In this document: one piece after another, positions 24,689-33,424 of the stretch
How positions within the stretch are numbered: the first letter of the stretch is position 1
How the letters are laid out: each line of letters opens with the position of its first letter
Source: Rhizobium sp. BK196
GTDB taxonomy: Bacteria; Pseudomonadota; Alphaproteobacteria; Rhizobiales; Rhizobiaceae
DNA: 64,000 nt
Direction: 5' to 3'
Assembly (NCBI RefSeq): GCF_014193255.1
Contig: NZ_JACHZB010000004.1
Coordinates: 1 to 64,000, forward strand
Program-made: the position numbers and the translations under genes
Notes under the pieces: model-generated
Told to the model about the DNA's origin: nothing
What the model saw: only the letters and a program-made list of their open reading frames with translations
Databases searched by the model: none

Positions 24689-25852
24689 TCAGTGAACGCC
24701 ATGAACGGCAAGCACCTGCTTCATGCGATCAGTCGCCAGTTCCGGATCGGCGAGAACCCGGGCCTTGTCGGCCAGGCGGAAAAGTTCCGCCAGATGCGTC
24801 AGCGAACGCGTGCTCTGTTGGCCGCCGATCATCGTGAAATGGTCCTGTAACCCGTTGAGATAGGCGAGGAAAACGACGCCGGTCTTGTAGAAGCGGGTGG
24901 GCGCCTTGAAGATATGGCGTGACAGCGGAACCGTCGGCTCGAGCAAGTCGAAGAACTCGTGGTTGCTCTTGCGGCCAAGTGCGTCAAGTGCGGCCGAAGC
25001 CGCCGGTGCGATGGCGTCGAAGATGCCGAGCAGCGCATCGGAATGGCCCTGCTCGTCGCCGGCGATCAATTCGGCATAGTTGAAGTCGTCGCCGGTGTAC
25101 ATGCGCACAGTCTTCGGCAGTTGCCGGCGCATGGTCACTTCCTTCTCCTTGGAAAGAAGCGAGATCTTGATGCCATCGACCTTCGCGGCATTGGCTTCGA
25201 TCACCTGCAGGCAGGTTTCCATTGCCTTCAGATGGTCGCCGTTGCCCCAGTACCCGGCCAGAGCCGGGTCGAACATTTCGCCGAGCCAGTGGATGATGAC
25301 GGGTTCCTTTACCTGGCGAAGGATCCGGTCATAGACCCTGACATAATCGTCCGGCCCCTTGGCTGCGGCGGCAAGGGCGCGGCTTGCCATGAGGATGATG
25401 CGACCGCCCGCGGCCTCGACCGTCTCGATCTGTTCCTCGTAGGCTTTGATGATCGTGTCGACTGTTACGTCGGGGCCTGGCGTCAGATGATCGGTCCCGG
25501 CGCCGCAGGCGATCAGCGCGTCTTTACGACCAGCTGCCTCGGCGAGTGCGCGGCGAATGAGATCGCGGGCTTCCGGCCAGCCGAGGCCCATGCCGCGTTG
25601 TGCCGTATCCATTGCTTCGGCGACGCCGAGGCCGAGGTCCCAAAGGCGGTGACGGAAGGCGAGCGTTCGTTCCCAGTCGATCGCCGGCGTCAACCAGGGA
25701 TCGTTGTCGGCCAGCGGCTCGGCGACGACATGGGCGGCGGCAAAGGCGATGCGCGGGAAGCTCTTGGCGTCCCGCTTCTTGAGTTCGATCGGCGCGCCGG
25801 TCAGCCTATAAGGAGCGATCTTGCCGTCGAGAGGAAGATTGATCGTCGTCAC
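24689..25852 (-). CDS. DUF993 family protein (dihydrodipicolinate synthase-like)
   Basis: A 387-residue probable TIM-barrel lyase of the DUF993 family, distantly related to DapA/N-acetylneuraminate lyase. Recognisable parts are IACGAGTDHL near 115, KEPVIIHWLGEMFDP near 180 and a segment VDGIKISLLSKEKE near 220, whose Lys (GIKIS) is the likely Schiff-base residue. Such enzymes usually cleave or condense 2-keto sugar acids. It is 3 bp downstream of the leading Gfo/Idh/MocA gene, so the two are probably translated together. The exact reaction is unknown. Confidence 0.78.
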   Translation of the reverse strand: MTTINLPLDGKIAPYRLTGAPIELKKRDAKSFPRIAFAAAHVVAEPLADNDPWLTPAIDWERTLAFRHRLWDLGLGVAEAMDTAQRGMGLGWPEARDLIRRALAEAAGRKDALIACGAGTDHLTPGPDVTVDTIIKAYEEQIETVEAAGGRIILMASRALAAAAKGPDDYVRVYDRILRQVKEPVIIHWLGEMFDPALAGYWGNGDHLKAMETCLQVIEANAAKVDGIKISLLSKEKEVTMRRQLPKTVRMYTGDDFNYAELIAGDEQGHSDALLGIFDAIAPAASAALDALGRKSNHEFFDLLEPTVPLSRHIFKAPTRFYKTGVVFLAYLNGLQDHFTMIGGQQSTRSLTHLAELFRLADKARVLADPELATDRMKQVLAVHGVH

Positions 25853-25855
25853 GGC

Positions 25856-27004
25856 TCAAAACTCCAGGGCGGGGACATCGAGCCAGCGGCGCTCGGCCCA
25901 GGATTTCAGGCCGAGTTCTGCAAGCTGCACGCCCTTGGCGCCGGCTTCCAGGCCATAGGGCCAGGGAGCGTCTTCGACCACGTGACGGATGAACATTTCC
26001 CACTGCGCCTTGAAGCCGTTGTCGAAGACCTGCGTATCGGGCACTTCGTCCCAGGTCTTGTAGAAGTCGATCGTCTGCGGCTGGTCGGGGTTCCAGACAG
26101 GCTTTGGCGTATTGACGCGATGCTGGCTCCAGCATTTCGTCAGCCCGGCAACGGCCGAGCCATGCGTGCCGTCCACCTGGAAGGTGACGAGGTCGTCGCG
26201 ACGAACACGCACGGCCCAGGATGAATTGACCTGCGCGATCGCGCCGCCTTCCAGCTCGAAGGTCGCATAGGCTGCATCATCGGTGTCGCAGTTGTAGGGC
26301 TTGCCCTGTTCATCGATACGGGTGGGAATATGGGTTGCACCCAGGCAGGAAACGGCCTTCACCTCACCGAAGAGATTGTCGAGCACATAGCGCCAGTGGC
26401 ATAGCATATCGAGGATGATGCCGCCGCCATCGGCCTTGCGGTAGTTCCAGGACGGGCGCTGGGCCGGCACGCCCCAGTCGCCTTCGAAGACCCAGTAGCC
26501 GAATTCACCGCGCACCGAGAGGATCTTGCCGAAGAAGCCGGAATCGCGCAGCAGCGCAAGCTTGCGCAGGCCGGGCAGGAAGAGTTTGTCCTGCACCACG
26601 CCGTGCTTGAGGCCGGAGGCACGCGCCTTGCGGGCCAGGTCGATCGCAACCTGCAAGTCGTCGGAGATAGGCTTTTCGCAATAGACGTGCTTGCCGGCAT
26701 CGAGCGCCTTGGACAGCAGCTCTGCGCGCATCAGCGTGGTTCCGGCATCGAAGAAGATGGCGTCATCGGGATTGGCGAGCGCAGCATCAAGATCGGTCGA
26801 CCAGCGCTTGATGTTATGCTTGCGGGCAAGCTCCTCCATCTTCGCGCCGTTGCGGCCGACGATGATCGGATCGATTTCCAGTTTCTCGCCGGATTTCAGC
26901 GTAATGCCGCCCTGGTCGCGAAAGGCGAGGATCGAGCGAACGAGGTGCTGGTTGTAGCCCATACGGCCGGTAACGCCGTGCAAAATGATCCCCAAACGTG
27001 CCAC
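25856..27004 (-). CDS. Gfo/Idh/MocA-family oxidoreductase, first gene of catabolic operon
   Basis: A 382-residue NAD(P)-dependent dehydrogenase-like protein. The start is a GTG (27004) with GGGAGGG upstream, giving MARLGIILHGVTGRMG with a glycine-rich cofactor motif; upstream in-frame residues would cover the promoter. CEKPISDD, near 110, is the family EKP motif. The region GGGIILDMLCHWRYV, near 205, supplies the usual D-x3-H pair. It leads the operon 25856 > 24689 > 23828 > 22507. Its promoter has a putative TetR operator shared with the ABC importer. Substrate unknown. Confidence 0.85.
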   Translation of the reverse strand: MARLGIILHGVTGRMGYNQHLVRSILAFRDQGGITLKSGEKLEIDPIIVGRNGAKMEELARKHNIKRWSTDLDAALANPDDAIFFDAGTTLMRAELLSKALDAGKHVYCEKPISDDLQVAIDLARKARASGLKHGVVQDKLFLPGLRKLALLRDSGFFGKILSVRGEFGYWVFEGDWGVPAQRPSWNYRKADGGGIILDMLCHWRYVLDNLFGEVKAVSCLGATHIPTRIDEQGKPYNCDTDDAAYATFELEGGAIAQVNSSWAVRVRRDDLVTFQVDGTHGSAVAGLTKCWSQHRVNTPKPVWNPDQPQTIDFYKTWDEVPDTQVFDNGFKAQWEMFIRHVVEDAPWPYGLEAGAKGVQLAELGLKSWAERRWLDVPALEF

Positions 27005-27068
27005 TTTTCCCTCCCTGGAAGCTTTTATGCGTCGGGAGCGGGCAGCCAGGCCCGGCCCTCCCGAGCCG

Positions 27069-27114
27069 GTAACTAAACAGTTACTTGATGGCAGAAGAGG
27101 AATATTGCTGTCAA
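27069..27114 (-). promoter_or_regulatory. Promoter and putative TetR operator of catabolic operon
   Basis: On the minus strand, TTGACA (27114-27109) is followed after exactly 24 nt by GTAACT-GTTT-AGTTAC (27084-27069), a perfect 6-bp inverted repeat. It ends 64 bp before GTG 27004. The -10 element is weak. The same -35, spacing and repeat occur before the importer gene at 28019. Confidence 0.65.
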
Positions 27115-27137
27115 TAGCCAATTCGGTTTTTTGAAAA

Positions 27138-27812
27138 TCAGCGCTTTATCGAGGCGAGCGTGACGTGAACGATGTGCCGTTCCCAGGCTTCGAGACTGGC
27201 AGGTGTGATGAGATCGCGGCCGAAGATCGTCGAAAGCGTGTACTGGTTGGACAGGTAGAAATAGCCGAGCGACGCGATTGTCAGATAGACATGCAGGGGA
27301 TCGGCAGTCTCGATGAAGACACCTGTTTTCTTACCTTCTTCCAGCACCTGCGAAAGCTCGCCGATCAGGTGCGAATGCAGCTCCTTGAGCCGCACGGACT
27401 GGCGCAGCCAGCGCGCGCGGTGCAGATTTTCCGTACCGAGCAGGCTCAAGAATTCCGGATGCTGCAGGAAGTAGCGCCAGGTGAAGAGGGCAAGTTCTCC
27501 AATGCCCTCCTCGGGGCTGCGGGTGCTGATGTTGAGCGCGCGTTCGGCGGTGCGGATGCTGACGTAGGCCTCCTCCAGCACGCGTAGATAGAGCTGCTCC
27601 TTGTCGCCGAAATAGTGGTAGAGCATGCGTTTGTTGGTACCGGCGCGCTCTGCGATGGAGTCGACTCGCGCGCCGCCCATGCCGTTTTCGGCAAATTCCC
27701 GTGTGGCCGCCTCAAGAATGGCCGCGCGGGTGCGCTCCGGATCGCGTTGGGCGGTTCGCTCAGCGGACGGGCGCTTGGTCTTCTTTTTTGCGCTCTCCCC
27801 AATGTCGTTCAT
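27138..27812 (-). CDS. TetR-family transcriptional regulator
   Basis: A 224-residue regulator. The N-terminal helix-turn-helix (about 25-70: ILEAATREFAENG, VDSIAERAGTNKRMLYHYFGDKE in two halves) is standard for the family. The C-terminal ligand domain is helical, with a TetR_C-like end. ATG 27812 is chosen because AGGGGA lies upstream; longer frames would run into the divergent promoter. It stands between two transcription units whose promoters carry the same inverted repeat. It is therefore the obvious candidate to bind both and to regulate itself, since one copy lies in its own upstream region. Confidence 0.88.
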   Translation of the reverse strand: MNDIGESAKKKTKRPSAERTAQRDPERTRAAILEAATREFAENGMGGARVDSIAERAGTNKRMLYHYFGDKEQLYLRVLEEAYVSIRTAERALNISTRSPEEGIGELALFTWRYFLQHPEFLSLLGTENLHRARWLRQSVRLKELHSHLIGELSQVLEEGKKTGVFIETADPLHVYLTIASLGYFYLSNQYTLSTIFGRDLITPASLEAWERHIVHVTLASIKR

Positions 27813-27907
27813 GCGATTTCCCCTACTTCCCATGTTGCGCTCATAAGGCTTAAGCGGAAGAATGTAAAAAGCCGATTTGGTCAGAGCAACCGGGCCAGCA
27901 ACACCGC

Positions 27908-27953
27908 TTGACAGCCCGGAGGCTTTGAACATAACTTGTAACCAATTAGTTAT
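27908..27953 (+). promoter_or_regulatory. Promoter and putative TetR operator of ABC importer
   Basis: A consensus -35 TTGACA (27908-27913) is followed 16 nt later by a -10-like CATAAC (27930-27935), then by GTAACC-AATT-AGTTAT (27938-27953), a near-perfect inverted repeat overlapping the expected transcription start. It ends 65 bp before ATG 28019. The spacing of 24 nt between TTGACA and repeat is identical to that of the divergently placed catabolic operon. Confidence 0.7.
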
Positions 27954-28018
27954 TTGTTGCAAGGCGGCTAATTCGGAAGCGTGTGGAGGCGCTTCCTGTT
28001 GGGAGGAGGAAAACCAAT

Positions 28019-29305
28019 ATGACTTTTCGTGTAAGCAGACGTAATTTCATGGCGGGTGGAGCAACGCTTCTTTCGCTTTCGGCGCTCGGAAACAGCGCTT
28101 TTGCCCAGGAAAACCGCCTGCGTCTCATCTGGTGGGGTTCTCAGCCGCGCGCTGACCGCACCAACAAGGTCTCCGACCTTTTCAAGGCGCAGCACAGCGG
28201 CGTTTCGATCACCGGCGAATTCCTCGGATGGGCCGATTACTGGCCGCGTCTCGCCACACAGGTGGCCGGCCGCAACGCCCCCGACGTCATCCAGATGGAT
28301 TATCGCTACATCGTCGAATATGCCCGGCGCGGCGCTCTTGCTCCGCTGGAATCCTATATGCCCTCGAAGCTGCAGCTCGATGATTTTGACCCGGCGCAGA
28401 TCGAAGGCGGCAAGGTCGATGGCCATTTCTATGGTGTCAGCCTCGGCGCAAACTCGGCAGCGACCGTCATCAACACAGTCGCCTTCAAGGAAGCCGGCAT
28501 CGACGTGCCGACCAACAAGACGACTTGGGAAGAATTCGGCAAGATCGGTGCTGAAATCACCAAGGCCGGCAAGCGCAAGGGCTATTTCGGCTTTGCCGAT
28601 GGCAGTGGCGGCGAACCACTCTTCGAAAACTATCTTCGCCAGCGCGGCAAGGCGCTTTACACGGCGGATTCGAAGATTGCTTTCGGTGCCGAGGATGCGT
28701 CCGAATGGTTCGACATGTGGGCCAAGTTCCGTGAGGCCGGCGCCTGCGTAACGCCCGACATTCAGGCGCTCTACAAGGATACGATTGATACCAGCCCGCT
28801 GACTGTCGGGAAGGCCGCCTGCGACTACGCCCACTCCAACCAGTTTGTTGGCTATCAGGCGATGGTCAAGGACAAGCTGATGCTCAGCAATTACATGCGC
28901 ATCAAGCCGGACTCCAAGGGCGGCCACTACCGCAAGCCTTCGATGTTCTTCTCGGTTTCCGCACAATCCAAGGCGATCGACCAGGCTGTCGATTACGTGA
29001 ACTTCTTCGTCAAGAACCCCGATGCCGCCAAGATCCTCGATGTCGAGCGCGGTATTCCGGAATCGAAGGCGATGCGCGACGTCGTTGCCGGCACGCTCGA
29101 TGAAACCGGCAAAGTCCCGCTCGAATATGTCAGCGGTCTCGGCGATCTCGCAGGCCCGCTTCCGCCCCCGCCGCCGACCGGTGCCGGCGAAGGCCAGGTT
29201 GTCCTGCGCACTATCTCGGAGCAGGTCGCTTTCGGCCAGCTTACTCCGGCTGATGCCGGCAAGCAGCTCGTGGATGAAATCACGCGAATTCTCGCGCGGG
29301 GTTGA
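28019..29305 (+). CDS. ABC sugar solute-binding protein (Tat signal)
   Basis: A 428-residue family 1 extracellular solute-binding protein. A twin-arginine signal (SRRNFMAGG, hydrophobic core, cleavage near AFA-Q) is visible. The mature part starts LRLIWWGS and parallels the protein at 17158 throughout, including DYWPRLATQVAGRNAPDV and YGVSLGANS. A run of six prolines occurs near residue 385. ATG 28019 is preceded by GGGAGGAGG. It is the first gene of an importer operon with two permeases, an oxidoreductase and an ATPase. The ligand is unknown, probably an oligosaccharide or glycoside. Confidence 0.9.
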   Translation: MTFRVSRRNFMAGGATLLSLSALGNSAFAQENRLRLIWWGSQPRADRTNKVSDLFKAQHSGVSITGEFLGWADYWPRLATQVAGRNAPDVIQMDYRYIVEYARRGALAPLESYMPSKLQLDDFDPAQIEGGKVDGHFYGVSLGANSAATVINTVAFKEAGIDVPTNKTTWEEFGKIGAEITKAGKRKGYFGFADGSGGEPLFENYLRQRGKALYTADSKIAFGAEDASEWFDMWAKFREAGACVTPDIQALYKDTIDTSPLTVGKAACDYAHSNQFVGYQAMVKDKLMLSNYMRIKPDSKGGHYRKPSMFFSVSAQSKAIDQAVDYVNFFVKNPDAAKILDVERGIPESKAMRDVVAGTLDETGKVPLEYVSGLGDLAGPLPPPPPTGAGEGQVVLRTISEQVAFGQLTPADAGKQLVDEITRILARG

Positions 29306-29311
29306 TCTTAT

Positions 29312-30271
29312 ATGACCAATGCGATGCGCACGTCCGCAGGGACGGTAACCGTGGAAAGATATCAGGGAGTACGGGCTGACGGACGCTTCCGGCGGCTGTG
29401 GAATGCCAATGCTCCCGGCTATCTCTTTCTGCTTCCGTGGCTGGTAGGCTTTTTCGGCCTGACACTCGGCCCGGCCCTGATCTCGCTCTACCTTTCCTTC
29501 ACCGACTTCGACATGTTGAGGGCGCCGGGTTGGGTGGGAGCTGCAAATTACGTGCGCATCGCTACGGCCGATCCGAAATTTGCGTCGGCCATGTCCGTCA
29601 CATTGACCTATGTCGTCTTGTCGGTTCCCTTCAAGCTGACCTTTGCGCTTCTTGTCGCACTTGCTTTGAACCGAGGCTTGCGCGGCCTGCCAATCTACCG
29701 CGCGATTTTCTACCTTCCGTCGCTTCTCGGCGGCAGTGTGGCGATTGCTGTACTGTGGCGCCAGCTTTTCGCCAGCGATGGTCTCGTCAATGCGGCACTT
29801 TCGCATTTCGGAATTGTCGGCCCGAGCTGGATTTCGCATCCGAGCTATTCGATCTACACGCTGGTCGCACTCTCCGTCTGGCAGTTCGGTTCGCCGATGA
29901 TCATCTTCCTGGCCGGCCTGCGACAGATCCCGCAGGATATGTATGAGGCCGCCAGCCTCGACGGTGCGTCGAAATTCCGCCAGTTCTACAAGATCACCCT
30001 GCCGCTGCTGACGCCGGTGATTTTCTTCAACGCCGTCGTTCAGACGATCGACGCCTTCAAGGCCTTTACACCGGCCTTCATCATCTCCGGCGGCACGGGC
30101 GGCCCGATCAATTCGACGCTCTTCTACACGCTCTATCTCTATCAGGAAGCCTTCGGCAATTTCCGCATGGGCTATGCCTCGGCGCTCGCCTGGATCCTCG
30201 TGGTGATCATCGCGATCTTCACCGCCTTCTCCTTCCTGACCTCGCGCTATTGGGTACACTACGATGACTGA
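29312..30271 (+). CDS. ABC sugar transporter permease (MalF-type)
   Basis: A 319-residue inner-membrane protein with six predicted transmembrane segments (first LFLLPWLVGFFGLTLG near 38, last ALAWILVVIIAIFTAF near 295). The cytoplasmic EAA loop that contacts the ATPase is EAASLDGASKFRQF near 212, followed by the KITLPLLTPV motif. It lies 6 bp after the binding protein gene and overlaps the second permease by 8 nt, so the pair should form a 1:1 heterodimer. Confidence 0.93.
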   Translation: MTNAMRTSAGTVTVERYQGVRADGRFRRLWNANAPGYLFLLPWLVGFFGLTLGPALISLYLSFTDFDMLRAPGWVGAANYVRIATADPKFASAMSVTLTYVVLSVPFKLTFALLVALALNRGLRGLPIYRAIFYLPSLLGGSVAIAVLWRQLFASDGLVNAALSHFGIVGPSWISHPSYSIYTLVALSVWQFGSPMIIFLAGLRQIPQDMYEAASLDGASKFRQFYKITLPLLTPVIFFNAVVQTIDAFKAFTPAFIISGGTGGPINSTLFYTLYLYQEAFGNFRMGYASALAWILVVIIAIFTAFSFLTSRYWVHYDD

Positions 30272-31151
30272 GATGACCGCTTCCGTCACCGCGCCCCGGC
30301 CGCCATCGGATATCACCAAACGCAGCCTGCCGGCTTCGATCGTCATCCATGCGCTGCTGATCGCCGCATCGCTCCTGATGCTCTATCCGCTCTTGTGGAT
30401 GGTGTCCGCGTCGGTCAGGCCGGAAAACGAGATCTTCTCCTCGACTTCGCTCATTCCGTCGTCAGTCGATTTTTCCTCCTATGTGCGCGGCTGGACCGGT
30501 CTCGACATCAGCTTCGGCCGCTTCTTCTGGAATTCGCTCGTCATCTCGCTGCTGGTGGTCGCCGGCAACGTCATTGCCTGCTCGCTGACGGCATTCGCCT
30601 TCGCGCGGCTGCGTTTTGCCGGTCGGAATTTCTGGTTCGCGATCATGCTCGGCACGCTGATGATCCCCTATCACGTGACGCTCATCCCGCAATATGTGCT
30701 CTTCCTCGATCTCGGCTGGGTCAACACCATCCTGCCGCTCGTCGTGCCGAAGTTCCTGGCAAGCGACGCCTTCTTCATCTTCCTCATGGTGCAGTTTTTC
30801 CGCGGCATCCCGCGCGAACTCGATGAGGCCGCAATGATGGATGGCTGCAGCGCCTGGCGCATCTATTGGAAGATCATGTTGCCGCTGTCGCTGCCGGTTC
30901 TGGCCACAGCCGCCATCTTCTCCTTCATCTGGACCTGGGACGATTTCTTCGGTCCGCTGATATACCTCAACGACATGAACACTTACACGATCCAGCTCGG
31001 CCTGCGCACTTTCGTGGACTCTACCAGCGCATCGGACTGGGGCGGATTGTTCGCCATGTCGACGCTCACCCTCGTGCCCGTATTCTTCTTCTTCCTGTTC
31101 TTCCAGCGCCTGCTGATCGAGGGCATCGCCACGACCGGCATGAAGCGTTGA
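30264..31151 (+). CDS. ABC sugar transporter permease (MalG-type)
   Basis: A 295-residue inner-membrane protein with six predicted transmembrane segments. The N-terminal HALLIAASLLMLYPLLWMV and the EAA loop DEAAMMDGCSAWRIYW near 190 followed by KIMLPLSLPV are typical of the second (MalG-like) permease of carbohydrate importers. The start codon lies inside the first permease gene (8-nt overlap), which indicates translational coupling. A second in-frame ATG is 9 bp downstream. Confidence 0.93.
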   Translation: MTEMTASVTAPRPPSDITKRSLPASIVIHALLIAASLLMLYPLLWMVSASVRPENEIFSSTSLIPSSVDFSSYVRGWTGLDISFGRFFWNSLVISLLVVAGNVIACSLTAFAFARLRFAGRNFWFAIMLGTLMIPYHVTLIPQYVLFLDLGWVNTILPLVVPKFLASDAFFIFLMVQFFRGIPRELDEAAMMDGCSAWRIYWKIMLPLSLPVLATAAIFSFIWTWDDFFGPLIYLNDMNTYTIQLGLRTFVDSTSASDWGGLFAMSTLTLVPVFFFFLFFQRLLIEGIATTGMKR

Positions 31152-31187
31152 TGGATCGGGCGGGAAAGCCAGACAGGATAAAGTGAC

Positions 31188-32261
31188 ATGAGCATCAAGA
31201 CAGTCGCGATCATCGGCTGCGGTATCGGCCGCTCCCATATCGTCGAGGGGTATCTGCCGCATCCGGACAAGTTCAAGGTTGTAGCGATTTGCGACCTGAA
31301 CGAAGATCGCCTGAAGACGATCGGCGATGAATTCGGCATCGAACGGCGCGCGACCTCCTTCGATGAGCTGCTTGCCGATGACAGCATCGACATCATCGAT
31401 ATCTGCACGCCGCCCGGTATCCACAAGGAACAAGTCATTGCCGCACTTGCCGCCGGCAAGCATGTCGTTTGCGAAAAGCCTCTCACCGGTTCGCTTGCCG
31501 GTGCCGACGAAATCATCAAGGCCGAAAAGACCGCCACGGGCACGCTGATGCCGATCTTCCAGTATCGGTATGGCGACGGCGTCGAAAAGGCCAAGCGCAT
31601 CATCGATGCCGGTCTTGCCGGCAAGTTCTACATGGGCTCCGTCGAAACCTTCTGGCGCCGCAAGCCTGAATACTACGCCGTTCCCTGGCGTGGCAAATGG
31701 GCAACTGAGCTCGGCGGCGTACTCGTCACCCATGCGCTGCATCTGCACGACATGCTCTTCTATCTTGCCGGTCCTGCTGCCCGCGTCTTCGGCCGCGTGG
31801 CGACTCGCGTCAACGAGATCGAGGTCGAAGATTGCGCTTCGGTCAGCCTGCAGATGCAGAACGGCGCCTTCGTTTCGTTGTCCTGTACGCTCGGCTCGCA
31901 GAACGAGATCAGCCGGCTCAGGCTTCACTTCGAAAACATTACATTCGAGAGCAATCACGAGGCCTATGCGCCCGGCCAGGATCCTTGGCAGATTATTGCT
32001 GCCGATGACGAAGTTCAGGCGAAGATCGATGCCGTCATCGCTGACTGGCAACCCGTACCTCTGCGCTTCAACACGCAGATGCTGCGCTTCCACGATTATC
32101 TGATGGGCAAGGGACCGCTTCCGGTGACGAGCGCCGATGCAAGGCGCGCGCTGGAACTGGTCACGGCCATCTACCAATCCTCCGATAGCGGCGCCGATGT
32201 TGCCCTGCCGATCGGTCCTGACAGCCCGAAATACGCCGACTGGCGTGCAAGAACCAAATAA
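31188..32261 (+). CDS. Gfo/Idh/MocA-family oxidoreductase inside importer operon
   Basis: A 357-residue NAD(P)-dependent oxidoreductase-like protein. The nucleotide-binding motif IIGCGIGRSH is near residue 7, the family motif CEKPLTG near 95, and the catalytic-domain HALHLHDMLFY near 180. Its position between permease and ATPase genes implies that the imported compound is its substrate or the precursor of it. It is the third member of this family in 10 kb. An oxidoreductase in an ABC sugar operon often performs the first catabolic step; which carbon is oxidised cannot be read from sequence. Confidence 0.87.
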   Translation: MSIKTVAIIGCGIGRSHIVEGYLPHPDKFKVVAICDLNEDRLKTIGDEFGIERRATSFDELLADDSIDIIDICTPPGIHKEQVIAALAAGKHVVCEKPLTGSLAGADEIIKAEKTATGTLMPIFQYRYGDGVEKAKRIIDAGLAGKFYMGSVETFWRRKPEYYAVPWRGKWATELGGVLVTHALHLHDMLFYLAGPAARVFGRVATRVNEIEVEDCASVSLQMQNGAFVSLSCTLGSQNEISRLRLHFENITFESNHEAYAPGQDPWQIIAADDEVQAKIDAVIADWQPVPLRFNTQMLRFHDYLMGKGPLPVTSADARRALELVTAIYQSSDSGADVALPIGPDSPKYADWRARTK

Positions 32262-32277
32262 GAGGGGATTTCGGAAC

Positions 32278-33354
32278 ATGGCAACGAGTGTCGTTCTTCA
32301 GAAGGTCGAGAAGCGCTATGGCCAGCTCGACGTCATCCACGGCATCGACCTGACGATCGATCCCGGTGAGTTCGCGGTCTTTGTCGGCCCGTCTGGCTGC
32401 GGCAAGTCCACGCTGCTGCGCATGATCGCCGGCCTCGAGGAAATCTCCGGTGGTGCGCTGCTGCTCGACAATGAGCGCATGAACGAAGTGACGCCCGCCA
32501 AGCGCGGCATCGCCATGGTCTTCCAGTCCTATGCGCTCTATCCGCATATGTCCGTCTATAAGAACCTTGCCTTCGGTCTCGAAACCGCAGGCTACAAGCG
32601 GGCGGAAATCGAACCGAAAGTACGCCGCGCCGCGCAGATCCTGCAGATCGAGAAGCTGCTGGAGCGCAAGCCGAAGGCACTCTCGGGTGGCCAGCGCCAG
32701 CGTGTTGCAATCGGCCGTGCCATCGTTCGTGAGCCGCGCATCTTCCTCTTCGACGAGCCGCTGTCCAACCTCGATGCTGAACTACGCGTCCAGATGCGCG
32801 TGGAGATTTCCCGCCTGCACCGCAGCCTCGGCAACACGATGATCTACGTTACCCACGACCAGGTGGAAGCCATGACGATGGCCGACAAGATTGTCGTCCT
32901 GAATTCCGGTCGCATTGAACAGGTCGGCGCTCCGCTCGACCTTTACAACAATCCCGCCAACCGTTTCGTCGCCGGTTTCATCGGCAGCCCGAAGATGAAC
33001 TTCCTCAATGCCAGGATCGAGAGCGTCACTGACACTGGCTCGACGCTCAATGTCTGCGGCAACGCCATTCAGCTCGGCCGCCGGCTTGCCGGACAGGCGG
33101 GGCAGGACGTCACCTTCGGCATCCGCCCTGAACATCTTGCGTTGACGGAAGGCGGCACGGTTCTTTCGACCGTCAATGTCGATCTCGTCGAAAATCTCGG
33201 CGGCGCCACGATGCTCTACGCAACGACGCCGGACAATCAGGCGCTTACCATTGCGCTCGATGGCCAGCAGAAGGTCGAGCGCGGCACCAACGTGAAGGCG
33301 TCCTTCGATCCGGCGCGCTGTCACGTTTTCGACGCCACCGGCAAGACGATCTGA
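32278..33354 (+). CDS. ABC sugar importer ATPase (UgpC/MalK type)
   Basis: A 358-residue cytoplasmic ATPase. Walker A GPSGCGKST (near 37), Q-loop VFQSYALYPHM (near 80), signature LSGGQRQRVAIGRA (near 134), Walker B FLFDEPLSNLD (near 155) and the switch His (YVTHDQVEAM, near 190) are all intact. The C-terminal ~120 residues form the regulatory OB-fold domain of the MalK class (FGIRPEHLAL). ATG 32278 is preferred over an upstream start inside the oxidoreductase gene; GAGGGG precedes it. It could energise both binding proteins of the region. Confidence 0.93.
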   Translation: MATSVVLQKVEKRYGQLDVIHGIDLTIDPGEFAVFVGPSGCGKSTLLRMIAGLEEISGGALLLDNERMNEVTPAKRGIAMVFQSYALYPHMSVYKNLAFGLETAGYKRAEIEPKVRRAAQILQIEKLLERKPKALSGGQRQRVAIGRAIVREPRIFLFDEPLSNLDAELRVQMRVEISRLHRSLGNTMIYVTHDQVEAMTMADKIVVLNSGRIEQVGAPLDLYNNPANRFVAGFIGSPKMNFLNARIESVTDTGSTLNVCGNAIQLGRRLAGQAGQDVTFGIRPEHLALTEGGTVLSTVNVDLVENLGGATMLYATTPDNQALTIALDGQQKVERGTNVKASFDPARCHVFDATGKTI

Positions 33355-33424
33355 AATAGCCGCGGCTTGACAGCCGATCCCTCTCAAGCCCATCATTTCC
33401 TTGAGGGCTACGAGGGGGATACGC

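Noticed and set aside
27968..30346. 792-codon minus-strand open frame opposite the importer genes
   Set aside because: The plus-strand binding protein and permease are unmistakable; the opposite frame resembles nothing and crosses gene borders.
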